A stretch of 64,000 nt of DNA, taken from contig NZ_JAFA01000035.1 in assembly GCF_000519185.1 (NCBI RefSeq), positions 1 to 64,000 on the forward strand, in the 5' to 3' direction. Source of the DNA: Paraburkholderia nodosa DSM 21604. GTDB lineage: Bacteria > Pseudomonadota > Gammaproteobacteria > Burkholderiales > Burkholderiaceae. A program made the position numbers and the translations under genes. Numbering within the stretch: the first letter of the stretch is position 1; every line of letters begins with the position of its first letter. A model generated the notes under the pieces. That model had not been told where the DNA came from, ran no database searches, and worked only from the letters and a program-made list of their open reading frames with translations. Positions 51,330 to 60,850 of this stretch are shown piece by piece.

Positions 51330-51578
51330 ATGAACAGAGACGACCTGCTCAGACGCATTCAGGTCCGCGGCCGCGAGATTGTCGATGAATACCTACCCTC
51401 GGACGCGAACGTCGACCTGGATAACCTGATAGGCGACCACCGCCATGAGGTCGACGCGGACGCGTACCGGATGTTCGTCTCGGTGCGCGCACTGTTACAC
51501 GACAGTGGTATGTCGAGTTGCGAGTCGGACTGCGAGGCGGGGCAGATCATGGCCCTTCTCAACGGTCGCGCAGCTTGA
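51330..51578 (+). CDS. small acidic hypothetical protein (82 aa)
   Basis: Starts MNRDDLLRRIQVRGREIVDE after CCGGAGG. It is helical and acidic (NVDLDNLIGDHRHEVDADAYRMF) and ends with a Cys pair (SSCESDCEAG). The two Cys residues might bind metal or form a disulfide. Not recognised. Confidence 0.65.
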   Translation: MNRDDLLRRIQVRGREIVDEYLPSDANVDLDNLIGDHRHEVDADAYRMFVSVRALLHDSGMSSCESDCEAGQIMALLNGRAA

Positions 51579-51636
51579 CGATGACGACGTACATTGCGGC
51601 ACAAGAATGCCGCATATTGATTGAGAAGGTGAAAAC

Positions 51637-51852
51637 ATGCGTTCCGATTCAACCCGATTCCGGATCGATCCAACACCCCGTCGGGCGGACGGCGAATACA
51701 TCGCGCATGCGCGCATCAGCACCAGCCGTTCGGATGGCATCGAACATGACGTCCACCTCAGTGGAGACCTCGCTGGATTCGACACGCGTGAGGATGCGAT
51801 CGCCTACGCGACGAACTGGGCACAGCAGTGGCTGGGCACCCGCTTCGGGTAG
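51637..51852 (+). CDS. small hypothetical protein, beta-strands plus helix (71 aa)
   Basis: Starts MRSDSTRFRIDPTPRRADGE with GAGAAGG before it, then strands YIAHARISTSRSD and HDVHLSGDLAGFD, and the final helix TREDAIAYATNWAQQWLG. It shares the layout of the neighbouring small proteins. Confidence 0.65.
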   Translation: MRSDSTRFRIDPTPRRADGEYIAHARISTSRSDGIEHDVHLSGDLAGFDTREDAIAYATNWAQQWLGTRFG

Positions 51853-52027
51853 AAGCGCGAGGGCGCCGCGGTCGGCATGTGGTCAGATCTGCTTGTGTTG
51901 GATGACGGCATCGTACCCGCCGGGCTGATCGGCCTTCTCCTGTATCGGACGGAAAGGGAGCGCAGCCCGATCGCGGAACAATGTCCGCCATCACGAGACT
52001 GACTTCATGGGATTTGATGGGAGGCCT

Positions 52028-52285
52028 ATGGAAACGCGGCTCGATACATTCAACGGTTGGCAAATGAAAGCAACAGTTGCAAGCAGACTTACCCCGGCTG
52101 GGGAAGCAAGGTACTTCGTCGTAGAGCCACCCACATACATGGAATCTTCGGCAGGCGTGCCGAAAATGCCCGAGAACACCAGATGCATCGAGGGTTCATT
52201 CGACGATCCTGACGATGCGTTCCGCGCTGCTTTTGATGCCTGTAAACGTGCGATCGAGCAAGCGGAAAGTGCGCGAAACGTGTGA
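52028..52285 (+). CDS. small hypothetical protein, beta-strands plus helix (85 aa)
   Basis: METRLDTFNGWQMKATVASR at the start, strands around ARYFVVEPPTY, and the C-terminal helix DPDDAFRAAFDACKRAIEQA. GGGAGG stands before the ATG at 52028, which decided the start against an ATG seven codons upstream. Not recognised beyond the shared layout. Confidence 0.68.
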   Translation: METRLDTFNGWQMKATVASRLTPAGEARYFVVEPPTYMESSAGVPKMPENTRCIEGSFDDPDDAFRAAFDACKRAIEQAESARNV

Positions 52286-52329
52286 AAGTCCGATTAACCG
52301 AATTCCCGTATCATTTTCGCGGGGCTTCC

Positions 52330-52569
52330 ATGCATCGAGTATTCTCGCATCGTGGTTTTGAAATTCATGTGAGGCTGACGGAGGTTTCTCCGGGCCTGTA
52401 CGACGCGGTTTTTCAGATCAAGGGCGGTGATAATGTCGAGGTGATTGACGAGCTTGGCGCCGAAACAAAGCTCCGTAGAGGGCCCTTTGGCCCGGAAAAG
52501 GCGTTTCTGAACGCACAGGAAGCGGGGCAGGCGGCTATCGATGCCGTTATCGGCGAAGACGAGTCGTAA
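52330..52569 (+). CDS. small hypothetical protein, beta-strands plus helix (79 aa)
   Basis: MHRVFSHRGFEIHVRLTEVS, strands LYDAVFQIKGGDNVEVIDE, then the helix AFLNAQEAGQAAIDAVIGED. A GTG at 52282 that overlaps the previous stop could extend it by 16 residues; I prefer the ATG at 52330, where the beta-strand pattern begins. Same layout as its neighbours. Confidence 0.68.
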   Translation: MHRVFSHRGFEIHVRLTEVSPGLYDAVFQIKGGDNVEVIDELGAETKLRRGPFGPEKAFLNAQEAGQAAIDAVIGEDES

Positions 52570-52633
52570 AACCATCGGCATTTCGTCCGAAAACGGTGAC
52601 TGCGCCTGATCAAGAATTGCCGCGCCGGAACGC

Positions 52634-52918
52634 TCACAGGGAGACCAGAAGCCTCAACTGGTGTGTGCTTTCCGCCCCGTCTATCAGGGAATAGGCACGA
52701 ACTGACGTACGTTCGAGGACAGAGAGGGATTCCGCGGCCGAAAAATCATCCCATGCATCATCGGAGATCGAGGTCGCTGAGCCTCGGGCTTTTGCGAAAG
52801 CTTGAAGGAGTGAGCTCGCTTCGCGACGCAGGATGAGGCGGTCGATATCGAGCACGTAAGGTGGCCAGCCAGCGCGCAGGACCAGGTAGTGGGGAACGGC
52901 ATGGCGATCAACTAGCAT
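52634..52918 (-). CDS. hypothetical protein (94 aa)
   Basis: Starts MLVDRHAVPHYLVLRAGWPP and continues YVLDIDRLILRREASSLLQAFAKA, an ordinary alpha/beta composition. It is the only leftward gene in the group of small proteins. A GTG at 52945 would add nine residues. Not recognised. Confidence 0.5.
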   Translation of the reverse strand: MLVDRHAVPHYLVLRAGWPPYVLDIDRLILRREASSLLQAFAKARGSATSISDDAWDDFSAAESLSVLERTSVRAYSLIDGAESTHQLRLLVSL

Positions 52919-52945
52919 GTCGGCGTTTCCGTTGGGGATGTTCAC

Positions 52946-53538
52946 GGGTTTCTACCGTTCCGTGCACTCGACTCTCAGCGATTCGGCTTGTATGGTACCG
53001 CCTGCCGCTCGCTTGAGCAATTGCGCCGGGCAGCAGGCTGTCTGCTCCGAACTGGTTCCCGCATCTTCACAACAATTTCTGACTGGTCGAAGTGAAAAGC
53101 GGAGCCATGCTATCACTGTCAATCGGCCGAAAGTGCCTTGGCTTTCATTTTCGGATGTTCGCCAGATGCGACTCTACTTGATATGAAGTCCTGACTATTT
53201 TTCTCTTCGCCGGAACGTCGATATGAAGTGGAGCAGTGGCTAGCCCCGGGTATCGATCCATTCGCATCCCCAATGATCTGAAAAGCCGAGGGCTTCCATT
53301 TCGGTGGCGAAATATCCTGGCGAATAAAACGCGTAACGCGAACGTTCTTCGCGACCGGCGGGGCGTGTGAGTGTGAGGTTTGAAGAAAAGCAACAGTCGG
53401 GAAGACGGTGAGCCGGGGGGGGCTGACCGCGTAACCGAGTACGCACTATTGTCTTTTGAAAGAATGCTGGAACCGGTCGCCCCTTTGGAGAGACCGGTCG
53501 AACGGGATCTATGAACAGCGCCCGTTTTGAGAGAGTCG
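52946..53538. other. long spacer before the cold-shock gene terminator
   Basis: No convincing gene. It contains the inverted repeat ACCGGTC/GACCGGT at 53472-53498 (loop 13 bases), a second hairpin behind cspA. Short open frames on the minus strand (53145-53446) have poor composition and no ribosome site. Confidence 0.5.
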
Positions 53539-53566
53539 GCGTGCCGCCGTCATGACGACGGCACGC
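53539..53566 (-). terminator. terminator hairpin of cspA
   Basis: Thirteen-base arms with one mismatch around a two-base turn (GCGTGCCG... and ...CGGCACGC), starting 10 bases after the cspA stop. The downstream tract on the minus strand is only weakly T-rich (CGACTCTCTC). Confidence 0.6.
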
Positions 53567-53575
53567 ACAGATGGC

Positions 53576-53779
53576 TTACAGCGGGGTGATGTTGGATGCC
53601 TGCATGCCCTTGGGGCCGCGCTTCGTCTCGTAGCTGACCTTCTGGCCTTCTGCGAGGGTCTTGAACCCGTCGCCGCGAATTTCCGAGAAATGCGCGAACA
53701 GGTCGTCGCCACCCGCGTCGGGCGTGATAAATCCAAAACCTTTGCTGTCGTTAAACCACTTTACGGTACCGGTGTCCAT
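53576..53779 (-). CDS. cspA: cold-shock protein (CspA family)
   Basis: A 67-residue cold-shock domain protein that binds single-stranded nucleic acid: [20 protein letters not shown] carries RNP1 (KGFGFI), [10 protein letters not shown] carries RNP2 (LFAHF), and the end reads [17 protein letters not shown] is well placed before the ATG. A promoter (53923-53951) about 140 bases upstream leaves a long leader RNA, as in thermosensing csp messages. It is divergent from the second rpoD gene. Confidence 0.96.
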   Translation of the reverse strand: MDTGTVKWFNDSKGFGFITPDAGGDDLFAHFSEIRGDGFKTLAEGQKVSYETKRGPKGMQASNITPL

Positions 53780-53922
53780 GGAATTCTCCTGAATATGAAC
53801 AGATGTAGGCGCGCTCCAGACGGGCGCGGGGAAAAGGATCAAGGAGGGGAGAGGACAACGAATACCGCAGGATGCGGTCAATGATGAGCAGCAATCGCGC
53901 TTCTTGAAGACTTCAACATCTC

Positions 53923-53951
53923 AGGTTATCCTGGAAAACGCTCGAAGTCAA
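53923..53951 (-). promoter_or_regulatory. sigma70 promoter of cspA
   Basis: TTGACT (53951-53946), 17 bases, TAACCT (53928-53923) on the minus strand. It predicts a leader of roughly 137 bases before the ATG. Confidence 0.6.
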
Positions 53952-54059
53952 CGTGTTTCGGTTGTTGCTGCCGTCGGCCGCTTTAGCCAGGCTTGCCCTG
54001 TATGTCATGTTCCCCCGTTTCGCCCGCTATCCCGCGACGTGGAAAATCGGTGTTTCATG

Positions 54060-54088
54060 TTGCATCGCACAACAGAGTCGGGTATCAT
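54060..54088 (+). promoter_or_regulatory. sigma70-type promoter of the second rpoD
   Basis: TTGCAT (54060-54065), 17 bases, TATCAT (54083-54088). Its position supports a translation start downstream of about 54095, hence the TTG at 54248. Confidence 0.5.
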
Positions 54089-54247
54089 TTAGGATTCCCC
54101 AAGCTTCGCGCGTCGGATCCCCCCCATGAGGCACCCCAGCCTCGATTGTCCGTGCGTCATTCCACGATTCCGTTTGCACCCCGACAGTTAAGTTCATCTG
54201 CCGTCCTGCGTGCGCCGATCGTCAGCCAACCTGTCGAGGAGAACGTA

Positions 54248-56236
54248 TTGGCCAATCCCGTTCGTGACGATTTAGCCCCCCGAGTGATCGCGGTTCTGCC
54301 AAAGGCCACCCGCCGCGGGACAAGAGGCAAGCCCCGGGCCGTCGACGCACCGCTCGACATCGAGGCAATCGCCCGACAGGATGACGAGCGGCAACGCCAG
54401 ATGCGCGCACTGATCGCGCTGGGCCGTGAACGCGGCTATCTCACGCACGTGGACATCAACGACCACCTGGCTGACGACTTTACGCAAACTGCGGCGATGG
54501 AGGCGATCGTCAGCACGTTCAGCGAAATGGGCGTGGCGGTGTACGAGCAGGTACCGGACGCGGCAACGCTCCTGTTAAGCGGCGCCACCCTCGCCGTATC
54601 GTCTGACGATGAGGCGAACGAGGAAGCGGAAGCCACACTGTCAACTATCGATTCCGAATTCGGCCGCACGACGGATCCTGTGCGGATGTACATGCGGGAG
54701 ATGGGCGCCAGGGAACTGCTGACCCGAGTCCGCGAAATCGAGATCGCGAAACGCATAGAAGACGGCCTGCAGGACATGATTCAGGCGATCGCCGCATGTC
54801 CGTCGGTCGTGGCCACCATTCTTGCCGATGTGGACCGCATCATTGCAGGCGAACTGCGTATCGACGAACTGGTCGCTGGCGTTTGCGACGATGTGAACGC
54901 AAGTGCAGTGACGGTGGACTCCGAAGAAAATGAGCCGGAAGCATCCGCTCGCAGCGATGACCCCGACGGTGACGACGTCGGGCCGGAGGCTGAGGATCCG
55001 GAGATGGCGAACGCAGCCCGCCTCGAGGAACTCACGAACGACAGTCTTGCGGTTTTCGCTCGTGTGCGGGCACTGTTCGCGGAGATGCCGAATGTGCCTG
55101 CTAGCGGCAAGGCCCGTGTCGCAGCCGTTGCGCGGGTGCGCGCGCAGATCCAGCGCGAACTGGGAACAATCCGCTTTACGCCCAGAACCATTGATCGTTT
55201 GTGTGCCAGTGTGCACGAACGGGTTGCGGAGGTTCGTGCGATTGAGCGCAGCATCCTCGAGATCGCGGTAGTCCGTTGTGGCATGTCACGCGAGTTGTTC
55301 GTCGAATCGTTCCCGGGCCACGAAACGGACCTTCGATGGACCAGCCGTATGGCGGCGACGTCACAGCAGTTTGGCGCGGCGTTTGAGCGGCATCTCCCGG
55401 CCATTCAGGCCGGTCAGCAGAAACTCACCGACATCGAGGCGAGGGTTTCGCTGCCGCTGCAGCAGCTCAAGGAGGTCAGCCGCACGATGCGTGCCGCGGA
55501 GTCGAAAATGCGGGAGGCCAAACGGGAGATGATCGAAGCGAATCTTCGTCTCGTCATCTCGATTGCCAAGAAATACGTCAATCGCGGCATGCCGTTTCTG
55601 GATCTCATCCAGGAAGGCAATATCGGTCTGATGAAGGCAGTCGACAAGTTCGAATACCGGCGTGGCTGGAAATTCTCGACGTACGCCACATGGTGGGTCC
55701 GGCAGGCTGTCACGCGTGCGCTTGCCGACCAGGCGCGGACCATCCGCCTGCCGGTGCACGTGATCGAGACGATCAACAAGCTCAACCGCATTTCGCGCGA
55801 AATCCTGCAACAGACGGGACAGGAGGCGCATCCCGCCGTCCTGGCCGTGCGCATGGAGATGTCCGAGGATCGAGTGCGCGGCTTCCTCAAGGCCGCGAGG
55901 CAACCTTTGTCGCTTGAAATTCCGGTGGGCGACGATGCGGATGCGACGCTCGGCGACTTGATCGAGGACGTCTCTGGGGGTTCACCGGCTGAGGCAGCAA
56001 TTCACGCGAACATGCGCACCGCGATCGATGAGGTGCTCAACGGACTGTCGCCACGGGAGGCCAAGGTCCTGCGGATGCGTTTCGGGCTCGATACAACCTC
56101 CGACCACACGCTTGGAGAGGTCGGCGAGCAGTTCAACGTGAGCCGCGAGCGAATCCGCCAGATCGAGAGCCAGGCGATGCGCACGCTGAGGAATCCCCGT
56201 AATGCTGACAAGTTGAGGCCCTTTCTCGAAGGCTGA
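54248..56236 (+). CDS. rpoD: RpoD-type primary sigma factor (second copy)
   Basis: A 662-residue sigma70. Region 1.1 lies near the N-terminus ([21 protein letters not shown]), region 1.2 reads [13 protein letters not shown] (about 140-153), and the acidic non-conserved insert is present. Region 2 (about 430-505) has [57 protein letters not shown] (position only), and region 4.2 (about 621-650) has [20 protein letters not shown]. The start is TTG (54248), six bases after GAGGAGA. The -10 and -35 recognition helices look intact, so it should use ordinary promoters. Its place beside cspA, infA and hybrid kinases suggests a stress or stationary-phase variant. Confidence 0.93.
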   Translation: MANPVRDDLAPRVIAVLPKATRRGTRGKPRAVDAPLDIEAIARQDDERQRQMRALIALGRERGYLTHVDINDHLADDFTQTAAMEAIVSTFSEMGVAVYEQVPDAATLLLSGATLAVSSDDEANEEAEATLSTIDSEFGRTTDPVRMYMREMGARELLTRVREIEIAKRIEDGLQDMIQAIAACPSVVATILADVDRIIAGELRIDELVAGVCDDVNASAVTVDSEENEPEASARSDDPDGDDVGPEAEDPEMANAARLEELTNDSLAVFARVRALFAEMPNVPASGKARVAAVARVRAQIQRELGTIRFTPRTIDRLCASVHERVAEVRAIERSILEIAVVRCGMSRELFVESFPGHETDLRWTSRMAATSQQFGAAFERHLPAIQAGQQKLTDIEARVSLPLQQLKEVSRTMRAAESKMREAKREMIEANLRLVISIAKKYVNRGMPFLDLIQEGNIGLMKAVDKFEYRRGWKFSTYATWWVRQAVTRALADQARTIRLPVHVIETINKLNRISREILQQTGQEAHPAVLAVRMEMSEDRVRGFLKAARQPLSLEIPVGDDADATLGDLIEDVSGGSPAEAAIHANMRTAIDEVLNGLSPREAKVLRMRFGLDTTSDHTLGEVGEQFNVSRERIRQIESQAMRTLRNPRNADKLRPFLEG

Positions 56237-56447
56237 GTCAGCCATCAAATGTGCGCGAGCGCGCGCCGTACGCAGACGGGAGCGCTTCTTGCGCGCCTCG
56301 TGACCCGCCATGCTGCTCGGAGCAGGTTCATCGGCGCCGAGCCTGCCCGACAAATGTTCATCGCATTTCCTGAGCGCCGGGTGCCGATGGTGTGGCGCGC
56401 GGGGGCGCGTCTCCCCGCGGCACGCCGCAGCGAAAACGGAGAATTCC

Positions 56448-58823
56448 ATGACTCAGTCTTTGTCTGCGGAACAGGGGGCCGGTTGGGAGAAAACGCTGGT
56501 GGCCCGCGTATGCGAATACGGCATCTTTCGTCTGACAGAAGCGGGCGTCATCGCCAGTTGGAACCCGGGCGCGGCACGCATCAAGGGATACAGCGCTCAG
56601 GAGATCATTGGTCAGCACTTTTCCGTCTTCTATTTGCCGGAAGACCGGGAAGCGGGCGTCCCCGACGCGGTGCTGCAGACCGCGCGCGAGTATGGCCATT
56701 GCGAGACCGAGGGATGGCGCCTGCGCAAGGACGGTACGCGTTTCTGGGCCAGTGTCGCGATTACACCGCTCGCGGGGGACGATGGAACGGTGACCGGTTT
56801 CGCGAAGATCGTCCGGGATGTGACGGACAAGCGGCTTGCCCACGAGGCGGTGCTTGAAAGCGAACGCAAGTTCAGACTGCTGGTGCAAGGCGTGACGGAC
56901 TACGCTCTGTTCATGCTCTCGCCGGAAGGCATTGTGACGAACTGGAATCCCGGCGCCACCCGTATCAAGGGATATGAAGCGAACGAGATCATTGGATCGC
57001 ATTTCCGCCGGTTCTATACGCCGGAGGATGCCGCTAACGGTCTGCCCGAACGGGGCCTTGAGACAGCGGCGCGCGAAGGGCGCTTCGAAATGGAGGGCTG
57101 GCGGGTAAGGAAGGACGGGAGCCGCTTCTGGGCCAACGTCGTCATTGATGCGATACGTGACGAGGATGGCAAGCTGATGGGCTTCGCAAAGATCACACGC
57201 GACGTGAGCGAGCGAAAGGCCGCCGAGGAACAGCTTGAAAAGGCAAGGGGGGCTCTGCTCCAGGCTCAGAAGATGGAGGCCATTGGCAAGCTAACCGGCG
57301 GCGTCGCTCACGATTTCAACAATGTTCTGCAGGTACTCCGGGGCAATCTCGAACTGCTGGAACGTCGTCACGGGCGCGACAGCTGGTCGCGCGAACGCCT
57401 CGAAAAAGCCATCGATGCCGTCGAGCAAGGCGCGAACCTCGCCTCGCGGCTCCTCGCCTTTGGACGCCGCCAGGCTCTGCAGCCGGCAGTGGTCAATCTG
57501 GCGGTGATGCTGCGGAACATGGACGATCTGTTGCGGCGAGCAATCGGTGAGACGATCCATGTGGAAACCGTCGTCGGCGGCGGGCTCTGGAACACACTCG
57601 TCGATCCGAATCATCTGGAAAACGTAGTCCTGAATCTGGCGATCAACAGCCGCGATGCGATGCCGCGCGGCGGGAAACTGACGCTGGAGGTCTCGAATGC
57701 GACGCTGGACGGTCACTACAAAGCCCTGCCTGAGGACGTGCGCGAGGGACAATATGTACTGCTGGCCATTTCTGACACCGGCACTGGCATGCCGCGGGAG
57801 GTGCTCGAAAGGGCATTTGAGCCGTATTTCAGTACGAAACCGGAGGGCGAGGGGACGGGGCTTGGACTGAGCATGGCCTACGGCTTTGTGAAGCAGAGCG
57901 GCGGGCATATGCGCATCTACAGTGAGGTCAGTCACGGTACAACTGTCAAGATTTACCTTCCGAGGTCGACCGAAGAGGTCATCGAAACTGAGGCGTCGCA
58001 TGCTCCGGTGATCGCGGGTGGCTCCGAGAGCATCCTCGTGGTCGAAGATGACCGGCGGGTGCAATCGACTGTTGTCGAGACGCTTGGGGAACTCGGCTAC
58101 ACGGTGCTGAAAGCGGACGACGCCAAAGGTGCGATGGCCATCGTCAAAAGCGGGATAAAGATAGACCTCCTGTTCTCCGACGTGGTGATGCCGGGTCCGA
58201 TGCGTAGCACGGAAATGGCGAAACTGGCTACGCGAGCCATTCCGGACCTGAAGGTGCTGTTCACGTCAGGCTACACGCAGAATGCGATCGTCCATGGCGG
58301 CCGGCTTGACCCCGGAGTGCATCTGCTCAGCAAGCCCTACAGCCGTGAGCAGCTCGCCGCAAAAATCCGGCAGATGCTGGGTAGAAAAAAGGAACGCCGT
58401 GCAGGAGGGCGGCAGGCGAGCCATTTCGACGAAAAGCCGACAGTCTCGACACATCCGCTGTCCCTGCTCATCGTCGATGACGAACCGGCTTCCCGCGAGG
58501 CAGTAAGCGAACTGCTTTCCGCAATGGGCTACGACGTGCAGCAGGCATCCGACGCTCAGGAGGCCCTCCGAATCCTGAGCGAGAAAAAGAAGCATCTTCT
58601 CATCACCGACATATGCCTTCGCGGCAGCTCCGGGATCGAACTTGCCAGAGCGGCTCTGCAGCGGGTTCCGGATCTGCGTGTCGTGCTCGCCTCGGGCGCT
58701 GAGCCTTCGCGTCCTGGTGACCTTGATTTCGAATACGGTTTTTTGCGCAAGCCGTTTTCACTTGTCGAATTGCGACGGCTCATTGAAGCGGTTGCTCCCC
58801 CGATCGGTGGAGAGGATGAGTGA
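56448..58823 (+). CDS. hybrid histidine kinase PAS-PAS-HisKA-HATPase-REC-REC (second copy)
   Basis: A 791-residue paralogue of the kinase at 47029-49419, co-linear with it to the end of receiver 1. Phosphoacceptor H288 is in GGVAHDFNNVLQ, receiver Asp residues are D578 and D721, and the G boxes (DTGTGM, GTGLGLSM) are intact. The linker before receiver 2 is four residues shorter and basic (GRKKERRAGGR). The PAS1 domain differs most. The ATG at 56448 follows CGGAG. The high similarity suggests a local duplication followed by insertion or movement of the rpoD/csp/infA block, or dispersal within the replicon. Confidence 0.93.
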   Translation: MTQSLSAEQGAGWEKTLVARVCEYGIFRLTEAGVIASWNPGAARIKGYSAQEIIGQHFSVFYLPEDREAGVPDAVLQTAREYGHCETEGWRLRKDGTRFWASVAITPLAGDDGTVTGFAKIVRDVTDKRLAHEAVLESERKFRLLVQGVTDYALFMLSPEGIVTNWNPGATRIKGYEANEIIGSHFRRFYTPEDAANGLPERGLETAAREGRFEMEGWRVRKDGSRFWANVVIDAIRDEDGKLMGFAKITRDVSERKAAEEQLEKARGALLQAQKMEAIGKLTGGVAHDFNNVLQVLRGNLELLERRHGRDSWSRERLEKAIDAVEQGANLASRLLAFGRRQALQPAVVNLAVMLRNMDDLLRRAIGETIHVETVVGGGLWNTLVDPNHLENVVLNLAINSRDAMPRGGKLTLEVSNATLDGHYKALPEDVREGQYVLLAISDTGTGMPREVLERAFEPYFSTKPEGEGTGLGLSMAYGFVKQSGGHMRIYSEVSHGTTVKIYLPRSTEEVIETEASHAPVIAGGSESILVVEDDRRVQSTVVETLGELGYTVLKADDAKGAMAIVKSGIKIDLLFSDVVMPGPMRSTEMAKLATRAIPDLKVLFTSGYTQNAIVHGGRLDPGVHLLSKPYSREQLAAKIRQMLGRKKERRAGGRQASHFDEKPTVSTHPLSLLIVDDEPASREAVSELLSAMGYDVQQASDAQEALRILSEKKKHLLITDICLRGSSGIELARAALQRVPDLRVVLASGAEPSRPGDLDFEYGFLRKPFSLVELRRLIEAVAPPIGGEDE

Positions 58824-59206
58824 AGGCTATCGTTTTCTCGACGCCGGCGATGACACCGCTCCCACACGGCGTACACGCCTGTGAGTAGACCCACAATGAG
58901 CGCCGCTACGGCGAACCATTGACTGAAGCGATCTCCTGCACCGGGACTGAGGGCTGGAACCTCAGTCAAGGCCTCGCTGCCGTGAGGTCCGGCTGGGCGG
59001 GAGAACGCGTCCGGCCCCGGAGGAGCGCGCCGGGGCGCGCGGGGGCGTGGCCGGGTAATCACGTGGCCGTTATCCGGGAAGGCGCCGAAATATCCGGCCG
59101 CGGGTTGTGGAACGGGTCGCGGCCGATCATACTTGTCGTTGATTCGTTCCGCATTCTGGCCGCACGTGACCCGCGTGTGTTGCTGCCAGCGAAACTTCAA
59201 GCTCAT
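58556..59206 (-). CDS. doubtful membrane protein antisense to the second kinase
   Basis: The minus-strand frame begins MSLKFRWQQHTRVTC and includes one convincing membrane segment (WFAVAALIVGLLTGVYAVWERC, 58850-58920) flanked by basic residues. Its 3' 268 bases are antisense to receiver 2 of the kinase and the N-terminal half is Pro/Arg-rich, so it may be chance. A short real protein centred on the membrane segment cannot be excluded. Confidence 0.22.
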   Translation of the reverse strand: MSLKFRWQQHTRVTCGQNAERINDKYDRPRPVPQPAAGYFGAFPDNGHVITRPRPRAPRRAPPGPDAFSRPAGPHGSEALTEVPALSPGAGDRFSQWFAVAALIVGLLTGVYAVWERCHRRRRENDSLHSSSPPIGGATASMSRRNSTSENGLRKKPYSKSRSPGREGSAPEASTTRRSGTRCRAALASSIPELPRRHMSVMRRCFFFSLRIRRAS

Positions 59207-59570
59207 GGTACCGGCTTCCATTCGATGTGAAGGCGCGACTGCTTATCCTCCCCGAACCGCAGCTCCCAACGTAGCCCGTTGTCTCTCGCGGACGGGCGGT
59301 GGCGCGGCGTCGATCGCGGCCGAGCGGATGTCACTGAAGTTATCCAATAAGAGATAGGGGTTCCACCCTGTCGGGTCTCAAGCATCTGGCGAATAGTGAT
59401 CCGGCAGCCTTCGCGTCTGCTGTTCGCGCAGTGATTTGAGAGCGCTGTATGGAGCGGATGGTGCGGGACACGACTCTTGAAGGTTTCGATTCTGCAAGAG
59501 GAGCCTGCACGGCGAGCTTGCGCGGCTGAAGCCCCGCTTCGAGGTAGCCGCAAGTCGCAGGAGGACAACG
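58824..59570. other. intergenic region between the second kinase and the zinc-ribbon gene
   Basis: Besides the doubtful antisense frame there is no supported gene. The end (59555-59570) holds the AGGAGGA ribosome site of the next gene. Confidence 0.5.
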
Positions 59571-59777
59571 ATGATCACGTTGACACGTAGATATTTCGTG
59601 TGCCTGAACGGACACGAGGGCGAAGAGGTGACGTCCGAAGACGATCAACCCGACTCGCCGCAGTGGGAGTCGAATCGCACGTCCGGACTCGTGGACAACG
59701 GTACGGACTCGAACGGATTCGCGTGCTATCGATGCAAGACATGCGGCGAGCCCATGTGCGAAGCCGGGAGGCATTAG
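59571..59777 (+). CDS. small zinc-ribbon-like protein (68 aa)
   Basis: Reads MITLTRRYFVCLNGHEGEEV, an acidic middle, and the end CYRCKTCGEPMCEAGRH. The Cys/His pattern (C11, H15, C52, C55, C58, C63, H68) suggests one zinc ribbon. AGGAGGA directly before the ATG is a near-perfect ribosome site, which is why I trust this short frame. Function unknown; single small ribbons often bind nucleic acid or a partner protein. Confidence 0.75.
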   Translation: MITLTRRYFVCLNGHEGEEVTSEDDQPDSPQWESNRTSGLVDNGTDSNGFACYRCKTCGEPMCEAGRH

Positions 59778-60496
59778 CCTATGGAAAACCTGACATGTAG
59801 TTCGACGTTCCGCATGGACTTGCGTGATCGACTACTCAATTGAAATTGGGGAAACGGTGACCTTCTGGCGCGATGCCGGCCGGGCATCGCGCCATCTTCC
59901 TGGCAGCGAACGTGCGGGGCGCCCGGCTCTGCCCAGATCGTCGTTTCGGTCGCTGTCTTCACGCCCGTGCCGCTTTCGCAGCCTGCGATCCGTCGACACG
60001 GATGCCTGCGGCACACTCCAGCACCAGTCTTGACTACCGCCGTCCGGTGGCCATCGGCCTGGGATCGTAGAGCAGTCGGTCCAGCGCGGCCCGTAGTCCT
60101 TGCAGTGCAGCAACGCGTGCGCCTGCGATGAGCCGTGCGCGACGCCCCCCACGGCCCGTGCCGGATCGTTGGACGCCTTCATTGTAGTGCCCTGGTAGAC
60201 TGGCCTTTGCGCCGCGCAGGCGCAATGACGATATTGTGACGCTGCTGAGCTGAGATTCGAGGTCGCCGCCGTGTGCGCCGGACCGGGCACCTTGCTTTTC
60301 ATCGCCTGAACGGAGTGGCGTGTCACGGACCGGAGTGCAGCCGTGCACAGAATCTCACCAGTCGCCGGTCGACTCAGCGGCTGTCCGCTCAAATTATGCT
60401 GGCGAGAACGTTCGCACGACGCTGTCGTGCCTGGCGGTTTGGGTAACCGCGGAACGATATTTGCTACGTGCTTGCGTCTGGACCAGGGGGCCGGAA
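59778..60496. other. long spacer with a strong hairpin
   Basis: No supported gene in about 720 bases; short frames on both strands have no ribosome sites or recognisable content. The hairpin at 59866-59894 is its main structure. Confidence 0.5.
59866..59894 (+). terminator. perfect 12-base hairpin after the zinc-ribbon gene
   Basis: TGGCGCGATGCC-GGCCG-GGCATCGCGCCA: twelve paired bases and a five-base loop, followed by TCTTCC. Ninety bases after the zinc-ribbon stop; it should block or stabilise transcript ends on either strand. Confidence 0.55.
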
Positions 60497-60850
60497 TTGC
60501 CAACTGTACTTCTCGTGGACGACGACCCGCGGCTGCTCGATGCGATGTCCGCGCTTGTCGAGTCCGAGGGCTTCGATGTCCTGAAAGCGCTCGATGGAGC
60601 GGAGGCGCTGCGCCTCGCCCGCATCCAACGGCCGGCGATTGTCGTGACGGACTACATGATGCCGGTGATGAGAGGCGATGCCCTGGTGTCTGCGCTGGCG
60701 AGAGAACCGGGGCTTGCGGACCTGCCGGTCGTGCTGTGCTCGGCGGTGGCTGCACCGCCCGGGAGCCTGGCGGTAGCCGCGTTTCTGCGCAAGCCGTTCG
60801 CTGCCGCGCAGCTGCTCGAACTGCTGCGCCAGCACACCGCACGAAGCTGA
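60497..60850 (+). CDS. single-domain response regulator
   Basis: A 117-residue CheY-like receiver without an output domain: PTVLLVDDDPRLLDAM (acidic pocket), phosphoacceptor in IVVTDYMMPVM, the Ser/Thr switch position in VVLCSAVAAPP, and the conserved Lys in FLRKPFAAAQL. TTG at 60497 is the most likely start because the family N-terminus begins there; the frame is open upstream. It could serve the hybrid kinases as a phosphotransfer partner or regulate the neighbouring exporter by protein contact. Confidence 0.83.
   Translation: MPTVLLVDDDPRLLDAMSALVESEGFDVLKALDGAEALRLARIQRPAIVVTDYMMPVMRGDALVSALAREPGLADLPVVLCSAVAAPPGSLAVAAFLRKPFAAAQLLELLRQHTARS

Noticed and set aside
53993-54247. Extension of the second RpoD to an ATG at 53993
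   Set aside because: The promoter at 54060-54088 lies inside the extension, and the added residues ([16 protein letters not shown]) look non-coding; TTG 54248 has a strong ribosome site.
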